The notes: a model not told the origin generated them from the sequence alone. Positions 9,795 through 24,140 are shown, numbered from the stretch's first letter. The stretch is DNA of 64,000 nucleotides from Rhodospirillales bacterium 70-18 (GCA_001899585.1 MKWE01000003.1:62001-126000); one strand, 5' to 3'. A program made the numbers and translations.

Positions 9795-10478
9795 TCAACC
9801 GCAGAGCCGGGCGACGGCCAGCAGCCGGGCCAGGGTGCCGGCATCGGCCTGGCCGGTCACCGCCTCCGGCCGCCAGTGCCGCTGGAAGGCGCGCAGCACC
9901 GCCGACAGCGCCGGGTCCAGCGCGCCGTCCGGCGCCACCCGGTAGCCGATCGCCGCCAGGGCCGCGCGCACGTCGCGCAGGCTCGCGGCATCGCGCACCG
10001 CGGCCCCGGTGCCGAGGTCCGGCGCGCCCGCCGGCCACAGGCCGACGCCGTTGCGCGCCAGCCCCTCCCAGTCGAAGCCCTCGCCGGGGTCGCTGGCGCG
10101 GTCGGGCGCGATGTCGGCATGGCCGACGATGTTGCGGGCGGGGACGGGGTGCCGGGAGAGGATGTGCAGGCACAGGTCGCAGGCCGAGGCCAGCTGCATC
10201 ACCGGGTATTCCACCCCGGCGCGCTCCGGCCCGGCATGGGCCAGGGCGATGCCGATGGCGCGGTCGTCCAGCGCCGTGTGGCCGCGCCAGAAGGCGGGGC
10301 CGGCGTGGCGGGCGGGCACCTCCTCCTCGGCCAGCTGCCAGATCGTGCCGTCGCCGCCGACCAGGTAGTGCGCCGAGAACCCCCCGCCCGGCGCCGCCAG
10401 CGCCGCGCGGGTGGCCGCCTCGGCGCCGAAGCGGGTGTGCAGCACGATCATGTCGACCGTGCGCGCCGCCGGGCTCAC
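9795..10478 (-). CDS. N-acetylmuramoyl-L-alanine amidase (AmpD/AmiD type) with C-terminal peptidoglycan-binding domain
   Basis: The 227-residue protein has an amidase_2 domain that would cleave the amide bond between muramic acid and L-alanine. Zinc-ligand regions are visible: IVLHTRF near residue 12, HYLVGGDG and GHADIAPDRASDPG. Residues 155-220 resemble a PG_binding_1 repeat (VRAALAAIGYRV...GALDPALSAVLRAFQRHW). No signal peptide is evident, favouring a cytoplasmic anhydro-muropeptide recycling role. The ATG overlaps the stop of the upstream DnaJ-type gene by 4 nt. Confidence 0.87.
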   Translation of the reverse strand: MSPAARTVDMIVLHTRFGAEAATRAALAAPGGGFSAHYLVGGDGTIWQLAEEEVPARHAGPAFWRGHTALDDRAIGIALAHAGPERAGVEYPVMQLASACDLCLHILSRHPVPARNIVGHADIAPDRASDPGEGFDWEGLARNGVGLWPAGAPDLGTGAAVRDAASLRDVRAALAAIGYRVAPDGALDPALSAVLRAFQRHWRPEAVTGQADAGTLARLLAVARLCG

Positions 10479-11254
10479 AGCCCGCGCTCGCGCTTGATGA
10501 TGTCCCAGGCGGCGTTGATGCGCGCCACCTTGTCGCCGGCCCGCTTGATGAACTCCGGCGGCACGCCGCGGCTGGCCAGGCTGTCGGGGTGGTTCTCGCG
10601 CATAAGCGTCTTCCAGGTGGCGCGCAGCACCTCGGGCGTGGCGTCCCTGGCCACGCCGAGCACGGCATAGGGGTCCTCGCCGCCATCGTCATGCGGGCGG
10701 CGGGGGGCGGCGCCGCTGGCGCGGGCCCAGGACTCCTGGCCGAGGCCGAAGCCGTGCCAGACCCGTTGCAGGAAATCCGTCTCCCGCCCGTTCACCGGCC
10801 GGTCGGCGCGCGCGATGGTGAACAGCGCGGCCAGCACGTCCTCCAGCACCAGGCGGTTGTCGGCGAAGGCCTCGCCCATCTGCCGGGCCAGGCCCTCGAA
10901 CCCCTCGGTACTGTCGCGTGCCTGGTCGAAAAGCCGGCCAATATCGCGCGCTGCCTCGGCTGGAACCCGGAAATTGCGCTTAAAACTGTCGATTTCCTGC
11001 CGGTTTACCGGGCCATCGCACTTGGCCAGCTTGGCCGACAGCACCACCACGCCGACCGAGAACAGCTGCTGCCGCCCGCCCAGCATGGCGGCCGCGCGCA
11101 CCGGCCCGAAGCCCGGCATGCCGAACTGCATGTTGGGGAACTGCCCGAACCCGCCATTCTCGGCCGCATGGCCGAGGGCGGCGCCCACGACCGCGCCGAA
11201 CGGCCCGCCCATGGCGAAACCCGCCATGCCGCCGATGATCTTGCCCCACACCAT
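10475..11254 (-). CDS. DjlA-like co-chaperone: TerB domain plus C-terminal J domain
   Basis: 259 residues. The N terminus is a glycine/alanine-rich hydrophobic stretch (GGMAGFAMGGPFGAVVGAALG, about 8-28 with breaks). A TerB-like helical domain follows (about 60-175, containing LSAKLAKCDGPVNRQE), then a C-terminal J domain (about 198-256) with the HPD tripeptide in ENHPDS. The J domain would stimulate DnaK ATPase, as in DjlA. Start MVWGKIIGG at 11254 was chosen because upstream residues look non-coding. It is translationally coupled to the amidase gene. Confidence 0.85.
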   Translation of the reverse strand: MVWGKIIGGMAGFAMGGPFGAVVGAALGHAAENGGFGQFPNMQFGMPGFGPVRAAAMLGGRQQLFSVGVVVLSAKLAKCDGPVNRQEIDSFKRNFRVPAEAARDIGRLFDQARDSTEGFEGLARQMGEAFADNRLVLEDVLAALFTIARADRPVNGRETDFLQRVWHGFGLGQESWARASGAAPRRPHDDGGEDPYAVLGVARDATPEVLRATWKTLMRENHPDSLASRGVPPEFIKRAGDKVARINAAWDIIKRERGL

Positions 11255-11428
11255 CCGCTGTCCCGGTCCCAGACTCCGCCTGCCTGTATCATGTGGGGGT
11301 CGCCAACACCAAAACACGATGCGCGGGCGTCGGAAAGCGACACATGAAGGCAAACGCATGCTTGCCCCGCCGCCCCCCCGCCATCATTCTCCGGCCGCGC
11401 GTGGCATTCCCCCGGAAAAGGATCGACG

Positions 11429-15088
<3,660 letters not shown>

Positions 15089-15090
15089 CG

Positions 15091-18000
15091 ATGCGGGGGG
15101 TGCGCTGGCTGCTGGCCGCCGTGGCGATCCTGCTCGCCGCCACGCTGGCCGGCGTGTGGCTGCTGCCCTCGGTGCTGGACTGGAACCGCTACCGCGACGT
15201 GATCGCGGCGCTGGTCTCCGACCGGATCGGCCGGCCGGTGCGCATCGAGGGGAAGGTGACGCTCAGCCTGCTGCCGCAGCCGGTGCTGACGGCCGGGCGG
15301 ATCTCGCTGGCCGGTGAGCCAGGGGGCGGACCAGGAGGCAGTGCGCAGGGTGGGGGCGGTATCACCGCCACGGCGGCCGAGTTGCGGCTGCGGGTGGCGC
15401 TGGGGCCGCTGCTGGCCGGGCGGATCGACGCGCAGGACCTGGTGCTGCGCGGGCTGGACATGCGGGTGCCGTGGCGGCCCGGCCCCGGCTCGCCGGGGCT
15501 GGCGGCGCTGGTGGCGCGCACGCCGTCGTGGCTGGCGGCGCTGTCGGCGCGGATCGAGCATGGGCGGCTGACCATCGGCCAGGTGGCCTTCACCGATATC
15601 AATGCCACGCTGACCACCAGCGACGATACCGGCAGCTATTTCGTCGCCGGCACCGCGGGGCTGTCGGGCCATGGCTGGCACTTCACCGCCCGGCTGACCC
15701 GCCCGGGCGGGGATGGCGCCGCCGGGCTCGACCTGTCGCTGGACGGGCAGGGCAAGATGGTCGGGCTGGGCGCCACGTTCGCCGGGCAGATCGGGCCGGA
15801 TGGCACGCTGACCGGGCGGGTGGCCGGGCGGGGGCCGGACCTGTCGCAGGTGCTGCCGGCGCCGGCCGTGCCGTTCCGCGCCGAGGGCCGGGTGAACGTC
15901 GCCGACGGGCTGGCGGTGGCCGACCAGCTTGCCGGCGAGATCGGCGGTTCGCCCACCAGCGGCGCGGTGGCGCTGCGGCTGGAGCCGCAGCCGCGGCTGG
16001 ACGTGGCGATGACGGCGAGCCGGCTGGACCTGGACGCCTGGGCGCCGGCGCTGCTGCGGGCGGCCAGCGGCAGCGCGCTGCGGGTGCTGCCGATCGGCAT
16101 CGACCTGTCGGCCGAGGCGGCGCAGCTGGGCGGCGGCACGCTGCGCCGGGTGCGCGCCGCCTTCGACGTGGCCGACGGCGTGGTGGTGGTGCGCGAGGCG
16201 CATGCCCTGCTGCCCGGCGACGCCACGCTGCGCATGACCGGGCGCATCCTGCCGCCCGATGCCCCGCCGGCGGGTGTGCGGTTCGACGGCACCGCCTCGG
16301 TCTGGGCGCCGGCGCTGCGCACCACGCTGGCCTGGGCGGCCCAGGGCAAGGCCGGCGCTGGCGAGCGGCTGCCGGCGCTGGTGCTGCGCAGCGCCCAGGT
16401 GTCGGGCCATGTGGTGGCCGATGCCGGGCAGGTCTCGGTCGATCAGCTGCGCGGCGCGCTGGATGGCGGCGCGGTTTCCGGCGCGCTGTCGGTGCGGCTG
16501 GGCGCCCGGCCGCAGGTGCAGGCGCGGCTGTCGCTGGACCGGCTGGACCTCGATCCCTGGCTGCCCACGCAGCTGCCGACACCGGCGGCGCTGACGGCGC
16601 GGCTGGGCGGCGTGCAGGCCGAGCTGAAGGTGGAGGCGCGCCAGGCGCTGCTGCGCGGCGTCACGCTGGCGCCGCTGTCACTCGATCTTGGTATCGACAT
16701 GGGCCGGCTGGCGCTGCGGCAACTCGATTTCAAGGCGGATGGAGTGCGCGGCACGCTGTCGGGCACGCTGTTGGATGGCGGGCGGATCGCCGATGGCCGG
16801 CTGGACCTGCACGCCGACGCGGCGACGCCGCTGGCGCGGCTGCTGCCGGACTGGGTGCCGGGCTGGCTGCCGGGGCTGTCGGCGGCGCTGCATGGCGGGC
16901 CGACCGAGGGGGCGATGCTGGCGACGCTGCTGCATGCCCCGCTCTGGCGCAGCCCGGCCGGGCTGCAGGTGCAGGCGTCGGGCACCGCCGAGGCGATGAA
17001 CCTGCGGCTGGCCGGCGAGGTGGGTGACCTGAAGCTGGATGCGCAGCCGACGCTGGACCTGTCCGGACCGGCCTGGCGCTGGACCGGCCCGGTGACGCTG
17101 CGCCATCCGGGCGCGCCCCGGCTGGCCGCCTCGCTGGGGCTGGCGGCGGCGCCCGGCTGGCTGGGCGACGGCTCGCTGAGCCTGGTGGCGCAGGTGACCG
17201 CCGACCCCGCGCGCGTCGCGGTGGACAGCTTCAACCTCACGGCCGGCGGGCTGCACGCCACCGGCGCGCTCAGCCTGGACCGCGCGGCCGCGGGCGGGCC
17301 GATGCTGGCCGGGCGGGTGGCCGCCGACACCTTGCCGCTGCCGTTGCCGGCGCCGCAGGCGGCCGACCCGCTGCCGCTGGCCGCGCTGACCGGCTGGCAG
17401 GCCAGCGTGCGGCTGGAGGCGGCGCATGTGCTGGCCGGCAACACCCCGGTGCTGGACCGGCTGGCGACCACGGTGTCGCTGTCGGGCGGCACGCTGCGGC
17501 TGGAGGGGCTGACCGCGCAACTCGGCGGCGGCGAGTTGAGCGGCACCGCCAGCCTGGACGGCCAGGCCAACCCGCCGGTGCTGGCCGCACAGGCGAGCCT
17601 GACCGGCGCGATGCTGGCCGGCCCGCTGCTGGACGATCCGTTCGACCTGACCGCCGGCACGGTGGATGCCTCGGCCACGCTGGCCGCCTCCGGCTTCTCG
17701 CCGGCCGGGCTGCTGTCCAGCCTGAGCGGCTCGCTGCGGCTGCTGGTGCGCGACGGCGCGCTGGCCGGGGTCGATCTGGCGCATCTGGCGGCGGCGCTGC
17801 GGGGCGGCGACATGGACGACAAGACGGCCGACAAGGCGGTGCGCGCGGCCCTGTCCGGCGGCAGCATGGGCTTCGACCGGCTGGAGGTGGCCGGCAGCCT
17901 GGCCCGCGGCGACCTGCGGTTCGATCAGGCGCGGCTGCACGCGCCCTCGGGCACGATCGACATCACCGGCGGCCTCAACCTGCCCGACCTCAGCGCCGAT

Positions 18001-18159
18001 GTGCGGCTGGCGCTGCACCCGGCGGTGCAGTCGCCGCCGGACCCGCCGATGCCGGACCCGCCGACGCTGGGGTTGCGGGTGACCGGCAAGCTGGCGGCGC
18101 CGCTGCGGGCGCCGGAACTGGCGGACCTGATCCGCTGGCGGGCCGCGCGGCGCAAATAA
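15091..18159 (+). CDS. AsmA-family outer-membrane biogenesis protein
   Basis: 1022 residues. An N-terminal membrane anchor (about 5-26) is followed by the AsmA N-terminal signature LPSVLDWNRYRDVIAALVSDRIGRPVRI in broken form (residues 27-54). A long repetitive beta-rich region follows, with a C-terminal AsmA_2-like part (SGSLRLLVRDGALAGVDL). AsmA-like proteins are thought to be elongated bridges moving phospholipid between inner and outer membranes. Start ATG is 2 nt after the 5-oxoprolinase stop, so co-transcription is likely although a functional link is not obvious. Confidence 0.88.
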   Translation: MRGVRWLLAAVAILLAATLAGVWLLPSVLDWNRYRDVIAALVSDRIGRPVRIEGKVTLSLLPQPVLTAGRISLAGEPGGGPGGSAQGGGGITATAAELRLRVALGPLLAGRIDAQDLVLRGLDMRVPWRPGPGSPGLAALVARTPSWLAALSARIEHGRLTIGQVAFTDINATLTTSDDTGSYFVAGTAGLSGHGWHFTARLTRPGGDGAAGLDLSLDGQGKMVGLGATFAGQIGPDGTLTGRVAGRGPDLSQVLPAPAVPFRAEGRVNVADGLAVADQLAGEIGGSPTSGAVALRLEPQPRLDVAMTASRLDLDAWAPALLRAASGSALRVLPIGIDLSAEAAQLGGGTLRRVRAAFDVADGVVVVREAHALLPGDATLRMTGRILPPDAPPAGVRFDGTASVWAPALRTTLAWAAQGKAGAGERLPALVLRSAQVSGHVVADAGQVSVDQLRGALDGGAVSGALSVRLGARPQVQARLSLDRLDLDPWLPTQLPTPAALTARLGGVQAELKVEARQALLRGVTLAPLSLDLGIDMGRLALRQLDFKADGVRGTLSGTLLDGGRIADGRLDLHADAATPLARLLPDWVPGWLPGLSAALHGGPTEGAMLATLLHAPLWRSPAGLQVQASGTAEAMNLRLAGEVGDLKLDAQPTLDLSGPAWRWTGPVTLRHPGAPRLAASLGLAAAPGWLGDGSLSLVAQVTADPARVAVDSFNLTAGGLHATGALSLDRAAAGGPMLAGRVAADTLPLPLPAPQAADPLPLAALTGWQASVRLEAAHVLAGNTPVLDRLATTVSLSGGTLRLEGLTAQLGGGELSGTASLDGQANPPVLAAQASLTGAMLAGPLLDDPFDLTAGTVDASATLAASGFSPAGLLSSLSGSLRLLVRDGALAGVDLAHLAAALRGGDMDDKTADKAVRAALSGGSMGFDRLEVAGSLARGDLRFDQARLHAPSGTIDITGGLNLPDLSADVRLALHPAVQSPPDPPMPDPPTLGLRVTGKLAAPLRAPELADLIRWRAARRK

Positions 18160-18177
18160 GGCCAGCGCCCCGTAAAG

Positions 18178-18399
18178 CTAGCGCCCTTGGGTCAGCGCAT
18201 GCACCCGCAGGGCGGAGGCCAGCGGCTGGCCGGGGGCGCGGGCGGCGTCCACCTCGGCGACCAGGGCCGAGAGCGGGCGCTGCTGCGCCGCCGCCAGCCC
18301 GGCCAGCACGGCCCAGAATGCCGCCTCCAGCGCCACGCTGGTGCGGTGGCCGGCCAGGGTGAAGCTGTGCTTGACCAGCCCCGAGGCCGCCGCCGGCAT
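18178..18399 (-). CDS. small ribbon-helix-helix protein (RHH_4 type)
   Basis: 73 residues matching the alphaproteobacterial RHH_4 family: KHSFTLAGHRTSVALEAAFW forms the strand and first helix and LSALVAEVDAAR the second, followed by LASALRVHAL. Such proteins are presumed DNA-binding dimers; no target is known. It starts 4 nt after the fumC stop, so it is the last gene of the long minus-strand operon, and it converges on the AsmA gene. Confidence 0.8.
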   Translation of the reverse strand: MPAAASGLVKHSFTLAGHRTSVALEAAFWAVLAGLAAAQQRPLSALVAEVDAARAPGQPLASALRVHALTQGR

Positions 18400-18403
18400 G
18401 CGG

Positions 18404-19807
18404 CTACGAGCCGTCCAGCCGCGCGCCGGGGGCGATCATGTCCTCCGGGCGCACCCAGCGGTCGAACTCCTCGGCGCTGAGATGGCCCAGCTTCACCGCC
18501 GCGTCCTTCAGCGTGATGTCCTCGACCTGCGCCAGCTTGCCGATCGCCACCGCCTTGTCGTAGCCGATATGCGGGTTCAGCGCGGTCACCAGCATCAGCG
18601 ACTTCGCCAGGTTCTCGGCGATGCGCGCCCGGTTCGGCTCCAGCTTGTCCACCATGTTCACTGCGAAGCTCTCCGCCGCGTCGGCCAGCAGCCGGCAGGA
18701 TTGCAGCGTGTTGTGGATGATCAGCGGCTTGAACACGTTCAGTTCCAGGAAGCTCTGCGCCGCGCCGATGGTGATGGCGACGTGGTTGCCCATCACCTGG
18801 GCGCACACCATGGTCAGCGCCTCGCACTGGGTGGGGTTGGTCTTGCCCGGCATGATCGAGGAGGACAGGCCGTCGCCCGGCACCAGCAGTTCCGAAATCC
18901 CGGCGCGCGGGCCGGAGCCGAGCAGGCGGATGTCATTGCCGAGCTTGTTCAGCGACACCGCCAGCGTGTTCAGCACGCCGGAGAGCTCCACGAACACGTC
19001 GTGCGCGCCCATGCCCTCGAATTTGTTGGTGGCCGGCGTGAAGGCGAGCCCGGTGAGGTCGGCCAGCCGCGCGCAGAAGGCGCGGGCGAAGTCGGGGTGG
19101 CTGTTCAGCCCGGTGCCGACCGCCGTGCCGCCCTGCGGCACCGCCAGCAGATGCGGCAGCACCGCCTCCAGCCGCGCCAGGCCCAGCTCCACCTGCCGCG
19201 CCCAGGCGGCGAATTCCTGGCCGAGCGTCACCGGGGTGGCGTCCATCATGTGTGTGCGGCCGATCTTGACCAGCCGCGCCCATTGCGCTGCCCGCCGGTC
19301 CAGCGCCGTGTGCAGCCGGGCCAGCGCCGGCAGCAGCAGCGCCTGCACCGCCTCGGCGGCGGCGATGTGCATCATGGTGGGGAAGCTGTCGTTGGAGGAC
19401 TGGCCGCGATTGACGTGGTCGTTCGGGTGCACCGGGCTGCGCGCGCCGAGCGGCCGGCCAAGGGCCGCGTTGGCGCGGTTAGCGATCACCTCGTTGGCGT
19501 TCATGTTGGTCTGCGTGCCCGAGCCGGTCTGCCACACCGGCAGCGGGAATTCGCTGTCCAGCAGGCCCTCGGCGATCTCGCGCGCGGCGGCGGCGATCGG
19601 GCCGGCGATGTCGGCCGGCAACTCGCCCAGCGCCTGGTTGGCCTCGGCCGCCGCCTGTTTCTGCAGGCCCACGGCGCGGATCAGCCCCGGGGGGAAGTGT
19701 TCCGTGCCGATGCGGAACAGCCGGCGCGCCCGCTCGGTCTGCGGTCCCCAGTAACGATCGTCGGGGATGTCGATGCTGCCGAGCGAGTCGATTTCGGTAC
19801 GCGTCAT
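18404..19807 (-). CDS. fumC: class II fumarate hydratase
   Basis: Oxygen-stable, cofactor-free fumarase converting fumarate to L-malate in the TCA cycle. The 467-residue protein shows the superfamily signature [11 protein letters not shown] (S and K conserved), the [10 protein letters not shown] substrate loop and [15 protein letters not shown]. Its ATG overlaps the queG stop by 4 nt. A class I Fe-S fumarase gene sits at the other end of the same operon (24536-26194). Confidence 0.96.
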   Translation of the reverse strand: MTRTEIDSLGSIDIPDDRYWGPQTERARRLFRIGTEHFPPGLIRAVGLQKQAAAEANQALGELPADIAGPIAAAAREIAEGLLDSEFPLPVWQTGSGTQTNMNANEVIANRANAALGRPLGARSPVHPNDHVNRGQSSNDSFPTMMHIAAAEAVQALLLPALARLHTALDRRAAQWARLVKIGRTHMMDATPVTLGQEFAAWARQVELGLARLEAVLPHLLAVPQGGTAVGTGLNSHPDFARAFCARLADLTGLAFTPATNKFEGMGAHDVFVELSGVLNTLAVSLNKLGNDIRLLGSGPRAGISELLVPGDGLSSSIMPGKTNPTQCEALTMVCAQVMGNHVAITIGAAQSFLELNVFKPLIIHNTLQSCRLLADAAESFAVNMVDKLEPNRARIAENLAKSLMLVTALNPHIGYDKAVAIGKLAQVEDITLKDAAVKLGHLSAEEFDRWVRPEDMIAPGARLDGS

Positions 19808-20838
19808 GGAGTTCCCTTCAGCCGGTCCAGCGCCCAGGCGGCGGTTTCGGCCACGATGGGGTCGGCGTCGCCGCGCCGTCGATCGGCCGCCGGCGCCAGC
19901 GCAGTGTCGCCGGAATTGCCGATCGCCACCAGCACGTTGCGCACGAACCGGCCGCGCCCGACGCGCTTGACCGGCGAGCCGGCGAACAGCGCGCGGAAGC
20001 CGGCATCGTCCAGCTCCGCCAGTTCGGCCAGGCGCGGCGCGGTCAGCTCCGGCCGCGCCGCCAGCTTCGCCTGCCGCCCGGCCCGCGCGAAGCGGTTCCA
20101 CGGGCAGACGGCCAGGCAGTCGTCGCAGCCATAGATGCGGTTGCCGAGCGCCGGGCGCAATGCCACCGGGATCGGCCCGGCATGCTCGATGGTCAGGTAG
20201 GAGATGCAGCGCGTGGCATCCAGGCGGTATGGCGCCGGGAAGGCGTCGGTGGGGCAGGCGGCGAGACAGCGGGTGCAACTGCCGCAGCGGTCGGCGTGCG
20301 GCGCATCGGCCGGCAGGTCGAGCGTGGTGTAGACCTCGCCCAGGAACAGCCAGGAGCCGTGCGTGCGTGAGACCAAGTTGGTGTGCTTGCCCTGCCAGCC
20401 CAGCCCGGCCTGCTGGCCCAGCGGCTTTTCCATCACCGGGGCGGTATCGACGAACACCTTCACCGCCGGCCCGAAGCGGGCGACGATGAACTGAGCCAGG
20501 TGCTTCAGCATGCCCTTCAACAGGTCGTGATAGTCGCGGTTGCGGGCATAGACCGAGATGTTGCCGCGCTCCGGCCGCGCCAGCGTGGCCAGCGGGTCTT
20601 CCGCCGGCGCGTAGGACAGGCCGAGGCTGATCACGCTGCGCGCCTCCGGCCACAGGGCTTGCGGGTGGCTGCGCTGCTCGGCGCGCTCGGCCAGCCAGCC
20701 CATGCTGCCGTGATGGCCGGCGGCCAGGAAGTCGCGCAGCCGCAGGCGCGCCTCCGGGCCAAGCGCGGCCGGAGCGAAGCCGACCGCGTCGAAGCCGAGG
20801 GCGAGGGCCTTTTCGCGGATGCGCTCGGCGATGGTCAT
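19804..20838 (-). CDS. queG: epoxyqueuosine reductase
   Basis: Cobalamin- and Fe-S-dependent enzyme for the last step of queuosine synthesis: it reduces epoxyqueuosine to queuosine in tRNA. 344 residues with two [4Fe-4S] motifs, [16 protein letters not shown] and [11 protein letters not shown], and a C-terminal HEAT-like part. Start [20 protein letters not shown] at 20838 matches the family. It follows queF after 118 nt and overlaps fumC. Confidence 0.95.
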   Translation of the reverse strand: MTIAERIREKALALGFDAVGFAPAALGPEARLRLRDFLAAGHHGSMGWLAERAEQRSHPQALWPEARSVISLGLSYAPAEDPLATLARPERGNISVYARNRDYHDLLKGMLKHLAQFIVARFGPAVKVFVDTAPVMEKPLGQQAGLGWQGKHTNLVSRTHGSWLFLGEVYTTLDLPADAPHADRCGSCTRCLAACPTDAFPAPYRLDATRCISYLTIEHAGPIPVALRPALGNRIYGCDDCLAVCPWNRFARAGRQAKLAARPELTAPRLAELAELDDAGFRALFAGSPVKRVGRGRFVRNVLVAIGNSGDTALAPAADRRRGDADPIVAETAAWALDRLKGTP

Positions 20839-20956
20839 GGGCCGAAGACAGGCAAGGGCTCGCAAAGCGGCGCGGAGGCGGGGAGACGCGGGATCGTTTC
20901 GCCTCGCATTCTTGTTGCTCGTCGCCTCTACGGCTCGTTGTGAATGCGTGCCTCGC

Positions 20957-21412
20957 CTAGCCCCGTCCGCGATACGGCGCCACGCCCTGGTCCGGGATCC
21001 ATACACCCTCCGGCGGCGCGCCGGTTTGCCAGAACACGTCGATTGGCATGCCGCCGCGTGGGTACCAGTAGGCGCCGATGCGCAGCCATACCGGGTCCAG
21101 CAGCGCCACCACGCGGCCGGCGATCTCCATCGTGCAGGCCTCGTGGAAGGCGCCGTGGTTGCGGAAGCTGGCCAGGAACAGCTTCAGCGACTTGCTCTCC
21201 ACGATCCAGTCGCGCGGCACGTAGTCCAGCACGATATGGGCGAAATCCGGCTGGCCGGTGAGCGGGCACAGCGAGGTGAATTCCGGGCAGGTGAAGCGCA
21301 CCAGGTACTGCGCGCCGGGCTGCGGGTTGGCCACCCGCTCCAGCACCGCCGACTCCGGGCTGGCCGGCTGCGCGGTCGGCTGGCCGAGTTGCGTCAGGTC
21401 CGAATAGCTCAT
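20957..21412 (-). CDS. queF: NADPH-dependent 7-cyano-7-deazaguanine reductase (type I QueF)
   Basis: Reduces the nitrile preQ0 to the amine preQ1. 151 residues, the short (YkvM-like) type. The nucleophilic cysteine (about C49) and acid/base aspartate (about D56) are in [10 protein letters not shown], and the QueF motif is [23 protein letters not shown] overlaps the tgt stop by 4 nt. The 118 nt downstream, before queG, hold no other gene. Confidence 0.96.
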   Translation of the reverse strand: MSYSDLTQLGQPTAQPASPESAVLERVANPQPGAQYLVRFTCPEFTSLCPLTGQPDFAHIVLDYVPRDWIVESKSLKLFLASFRNHGAFHEACTMEIAGRVVALLDPVWLRIGAYWYPRGGMPIDVFWQTGAPPEGVWIPDQGVAPYRGRG

Positions 21413-22527
21413 GGCCCGTCCCCCGCTTGCCAGCCGGCGCGCACGGCGGCGCTGTGTTCCGCCAGGAGCCCGGCCTGGATGGCCGCGCGCATGCCCTGCA
21501 TCAGCGACTGGTAGTAGGTGAGATTATGCCAGGTGAGCAGCATCGGCCCCAATATCTCCTCGCAGCGGAACAGGTGATGCAGATAGGCACGGCTGTGGCG
21601 CGCGCATCCCGGGCAGGGGCAGCCGGGGTCCAGCGGCCGGTCGTCGGCGGCGAAGCGGGCGTTGCGCAGGTTGAAGATGCCGCGCGAGGTGAAGGCGCGG
21701 GCGGTGCGGCCGGCGCGGGTCGGCATCACGCAGTCGAACATGTCCACGCCGCGGGCCACCGCGCCCAGCAGGTCGTCCGGCGTGCCGACGCCCATCAGGT
21801 AGCGGGCATGGGTGGCGGGCAGGCGGGGGGTGGTGAATTCCAGCACCTCGAACATCGCCGCCTGGCCTTCGCCGACCGCCAGCCCGCCGATGGCGTAGCC
21901 CTCGAAGCCGATTTCCGCCAGCGCATCCACGCTGCGGGCGCGCAATTCGGGGAAAACGCCGCCCTGCACGATGCCGAACAGGCCGTAGCCGGGGCGGGCG
22001 GCATAGGCGGCACGGCAGCGTGCCGCCCAGCGCATCGACAGCGCCATGGAGTCGTGCGCCTGGTCGTGGGTGGCCGGGAAGGGGGTGCACTCGTCGAACG
22101 CCATGCTGATGGTGGCGTCGAGCAGGTGCTGGATCTCGATCGACCGCTCGGGCGTCAGGCGGTGGCGGCTTCCGTCGATATGGGACTGGAACGTCACGCC
22201 GTCGGCGTCCAGCTTGCGCAGGCCGGAGAGCGACATCACCTGGAACCCGCCGGAATCGGTCAGGATCGGGCCGGGCCAGTCCATCATCCGGTGCAGCCCG
22301 CCAAGGGCGGCCACCCGCTCCGCGCCGGGGCGCAGCATCAGATGGTAGGTGTTGCCCAGGATCAGCCGCGCCCCGGTACTGCGCACCGCATCGGCCGTCA
22401 TCGCCTTCACCGTGCCGGCGGTGCCGACCGGCATGAACACCGGCGTCGGCACGTCGCCATGGGCGGTGTGCAACGTGCCGACGCGGGCGGCGCCGTCGGT
22501 GGCCTGTTCGGTCCAGTGCAGGCTCAT
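21409..22527 (-). CDS. tgt: tRNA-guanine transglycosylase
   Basis: Swaps guanine-34 of tRNAs with GUN anticodons for preQ1. 372 residues with the catalytic [14 protein letters not shown] segment, the GGLAVGE loop, the [12 protein letters not shown] region and the zinc site [16 protein letters not shown] near the C terminus. The ATG overlaps the queA stop by 4 nt. Confidence 0.97.
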   Translation of the reverse strand: MSLHWTEQATDGAARVGTLHTAHGDVPTPVFMPVGTAGTVKAMTADAVRSTGARLILGNTYHLMLRPGAERVAALGGLHRMMDWPGPILTDSGGFQVMSLSGLRKLDADGVTFQSHIDGSRHRLTPERSIEIQHLLDATISMAFDECTPFPATHDQAHDSMALSMRWAARCRAAYAARPGYGLFGIVQGGVFPELRARSVDALAEIGFEGYAIGGLAVGEGQAAMFEVLEFTTPRLPATHARYLMGVGTPDDLLGAVARGVDMFDCVMPTRAGRTARAFTSRGIFNLRNARFAADDRPLDPGCPCPGCARHSRAYLHHLFRCEEILGPMLLTWHNLTYYQSLMQGMRAAIQAGLLAEHSAAVRAGWQAGDGP

Positions 22528-23582
22528 TGCCGTTCCAGCAGGGTGGCGTCGCCGTAGGAATAGAAGCGGTAGCCGGTGGCGACCGCATGCGCGTAGGCGG
22601 TCTTCATCCGCGCGGTGCCGGCGAAGGCGCAGACCAGCATGAACAGGGTGGAGCGCGGCAGGTGGAAATTGGTCAGCAGCAGGTCCACGGCGCGGAAGTG
22701 GTGGCCCGGCAGGATGAACAGCGCGGTCTCGCCGTCGAACGGGACCACGCGGCCGTCCGGAGTCGCGGCACTTTCCAGCAGCCGCAGCGTGGTGGTGCCG
22801 ACCGCCAGGATGCGCCCGCCGGCCGTCCGCGCGGCGTTGATGGCCGCCACCGCCGCCGCGCCGACATGGCCGCGCTCGGCATGGATGCGGTGATCGCGCA
22901 CGTCCTCGGTACGCATCGGCAGGAAGGTGCCGGCGCCGACATGCAGCGTGACGGTGGCGCGCCCGACCCCGCGCGCCGCCAGGGCGGCCAGCAGGGCAGG
23001 GGTGAAATGCAGCCCGGCGGTGGGGGCGGCGACCGCGCCCTCGTGTTCGGCGAACACGGTCTGGTAGTCCTGCGCGTCCGCCGCCGAGGGGCCGTCGGGC
23101 CGGGCGATATAGGGCGGCAGCGCCAGCGCGCCGGCACGGCGGAGCGCGTCCGCGAAGATGTCGCCGGCGCAGTTGAACGCCAGCGCCACCCCGCCATCGT
23201 CGTCGCGCGCGCGCACGATGGCGGTGAGGTCGTCCGCGCCCTCGAAGGCGAGCGCGTCGCCCGGATGCAGCCGCCGGGCGTTGCGCGCCAGCGCGTGCCA
23301 GGTGCCGTCGGCCAGCGGCCGGTCAAGCGTGATGCCGATACGCGCGGCGCCGCGCCGGGCGGCGAGCTGCGCCGGGATCACCCGCGTGTCGTTGGCCACC
23401 AGCAGGTCGCCCGGGCGCAGCAGGTCCGGCAGGTCGCGCACGATGCGATCGTGCAGGCCGTCGCGCGCCACCTGAAGCAGCCGCGCCGACTCGCGCGGGC
23501 GGGCCGGGTGCTGGGCGATGCGCGCTTGCGGCAGATCGAAATCGAAATCCTCCGCCCGCAGCGTCTCGGCGGCCCCGGTCAC
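22524..23582 (-). CDS. queA: S-adenosylmethionine:tRNA ribosyltransferase-isomerase
   Basis: Transfers and isomerises the ribosyl group of SAM onto preQ1-tRNA, giving epoxyqueuosine. 352 residues with [18 protein letters not shown] near the start, [29 protein letters not shown] and [21 protein letters not shown], all characteristic. The start is GTG at 23582, overlapping the transporter stop as GTGA; no closer ATG is available. Confidence 0.96.
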   Translation of the reverse strand: MTGAAETLRAEDFDFDLPQARIAQHPARPRESARLLQVARDGLHDRIVRDLPDLLRPGDLLVANDTRVIPAQLAARRGAARIGITLDRPLADGTWHALARNARRLHPGDALAFEGADDLTAIVRARDDDGGVALAFNCAGDIFADALRRAGALALPPYIARPDGPSAADAQDYQTVFAEHEGAVAAPTAGLHFTPALLAALAARGVGRATVTLHVGAGTFLPMRTEDVRDHRIHAERGHVGAAAVAAINAARTAGGRILAVGTTTLRLLESAATPDGRVVPFDGETALFILPGHHFRAVDLLLTNFHLPRSTLFMLVCAFAGTARMKTAYAHAVATGYRFYSYGDATLLERQ

Positions 23583-24136
23583 GCCGGGGTGGGCGCCACG
23601 CGGCGCAGGCCACGCACCAGCGGGATGCTGACCAACACCGCCCATGCCTTGCCGACCACCTGGCCGGCCAGGAAATCCAGGCTGTGGAAGGCCAGCGTCA
23701 GGAATACCACGGAATCCACCACCAGCCCGACCATGGAGGAGGCCACCACCGCCAGCACCAGCCCGCGCCGCTGCAGCGGCGTGTAGACCGCGAAATCCGC
23801 CAGCTCGCTGAGCAGGAACGCCACGCCCGAGGCCACCACCAGCCCGGGCGCCGCCACCAGCACGCTGAGCGCGGTGCCGACCAGCACCGCCACCAGCCCC
23901 CAGCTTTTGCCGAGCAGCCGCTGCACGGCGTCGCGCAGCACCAGCGCGAAGCCCACCATCAGCACGCCGGACGGCGCCATCAGCGCGCCATGCCCGAAAT
24001 CGGGCGCGACGGGGATCAGGCACGGCCCATTCGGCACGCAGACCGTGCCGGCATGGCCGATCATCCAGTTGGCCAGCGGCACGCAGGCCAGGAAGCCGAG
24101 GAAGGCCAGCGCGCCCGGCCAGGTGAGGCGGTTCAT
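23579..24136 (-). CDS. YhhQ/VUT-family queuosine precursor transporter
   Basis: 185-residue membrane protein with about five to six hydrophobic segments and the VUT-family pattern SELADFAVYTPLQRRG near residues 107-122. Relatives import queuosine precursors (preQ0, preQ1 or queuine). Lying directly upstream of and overlapping queA, it may let the cell salvage preQ0 or preQ1, which QueF, Tgt, QueA and QueG then process. No de novo preQ0 genes (queC, queD, queE) are in the window. Which base it carries cannot be read from sequence. Confidence 0.83.
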   Translation of the reverse strand: MNRLTWPGALAFLGFLACVPLANWMIGHAGTVCVPNGPCLIPVAPDFGHGALMAPSGVLMVGFALVLRDAVQRLLGKSWGLVAVLVGTALSVLVAAPGLVVASGVAFLLSELADFAVYTPLQRRGLVLAVVASSMVGLVVDSVVFLTLAFHSLDFLAGQVVGKAWAVLVSIPLVRGLRRVAPTPA

Positions 24137-24140
24137 CGGG

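Noticed and set aside
9344-11347. Plus-strand open frame spanning rnpB and the amidase/DnaJ genes
   Set aside because: It reads through a structured RNA gene and two well-supported minus-strand genes, and its translation has no recognisable domain.
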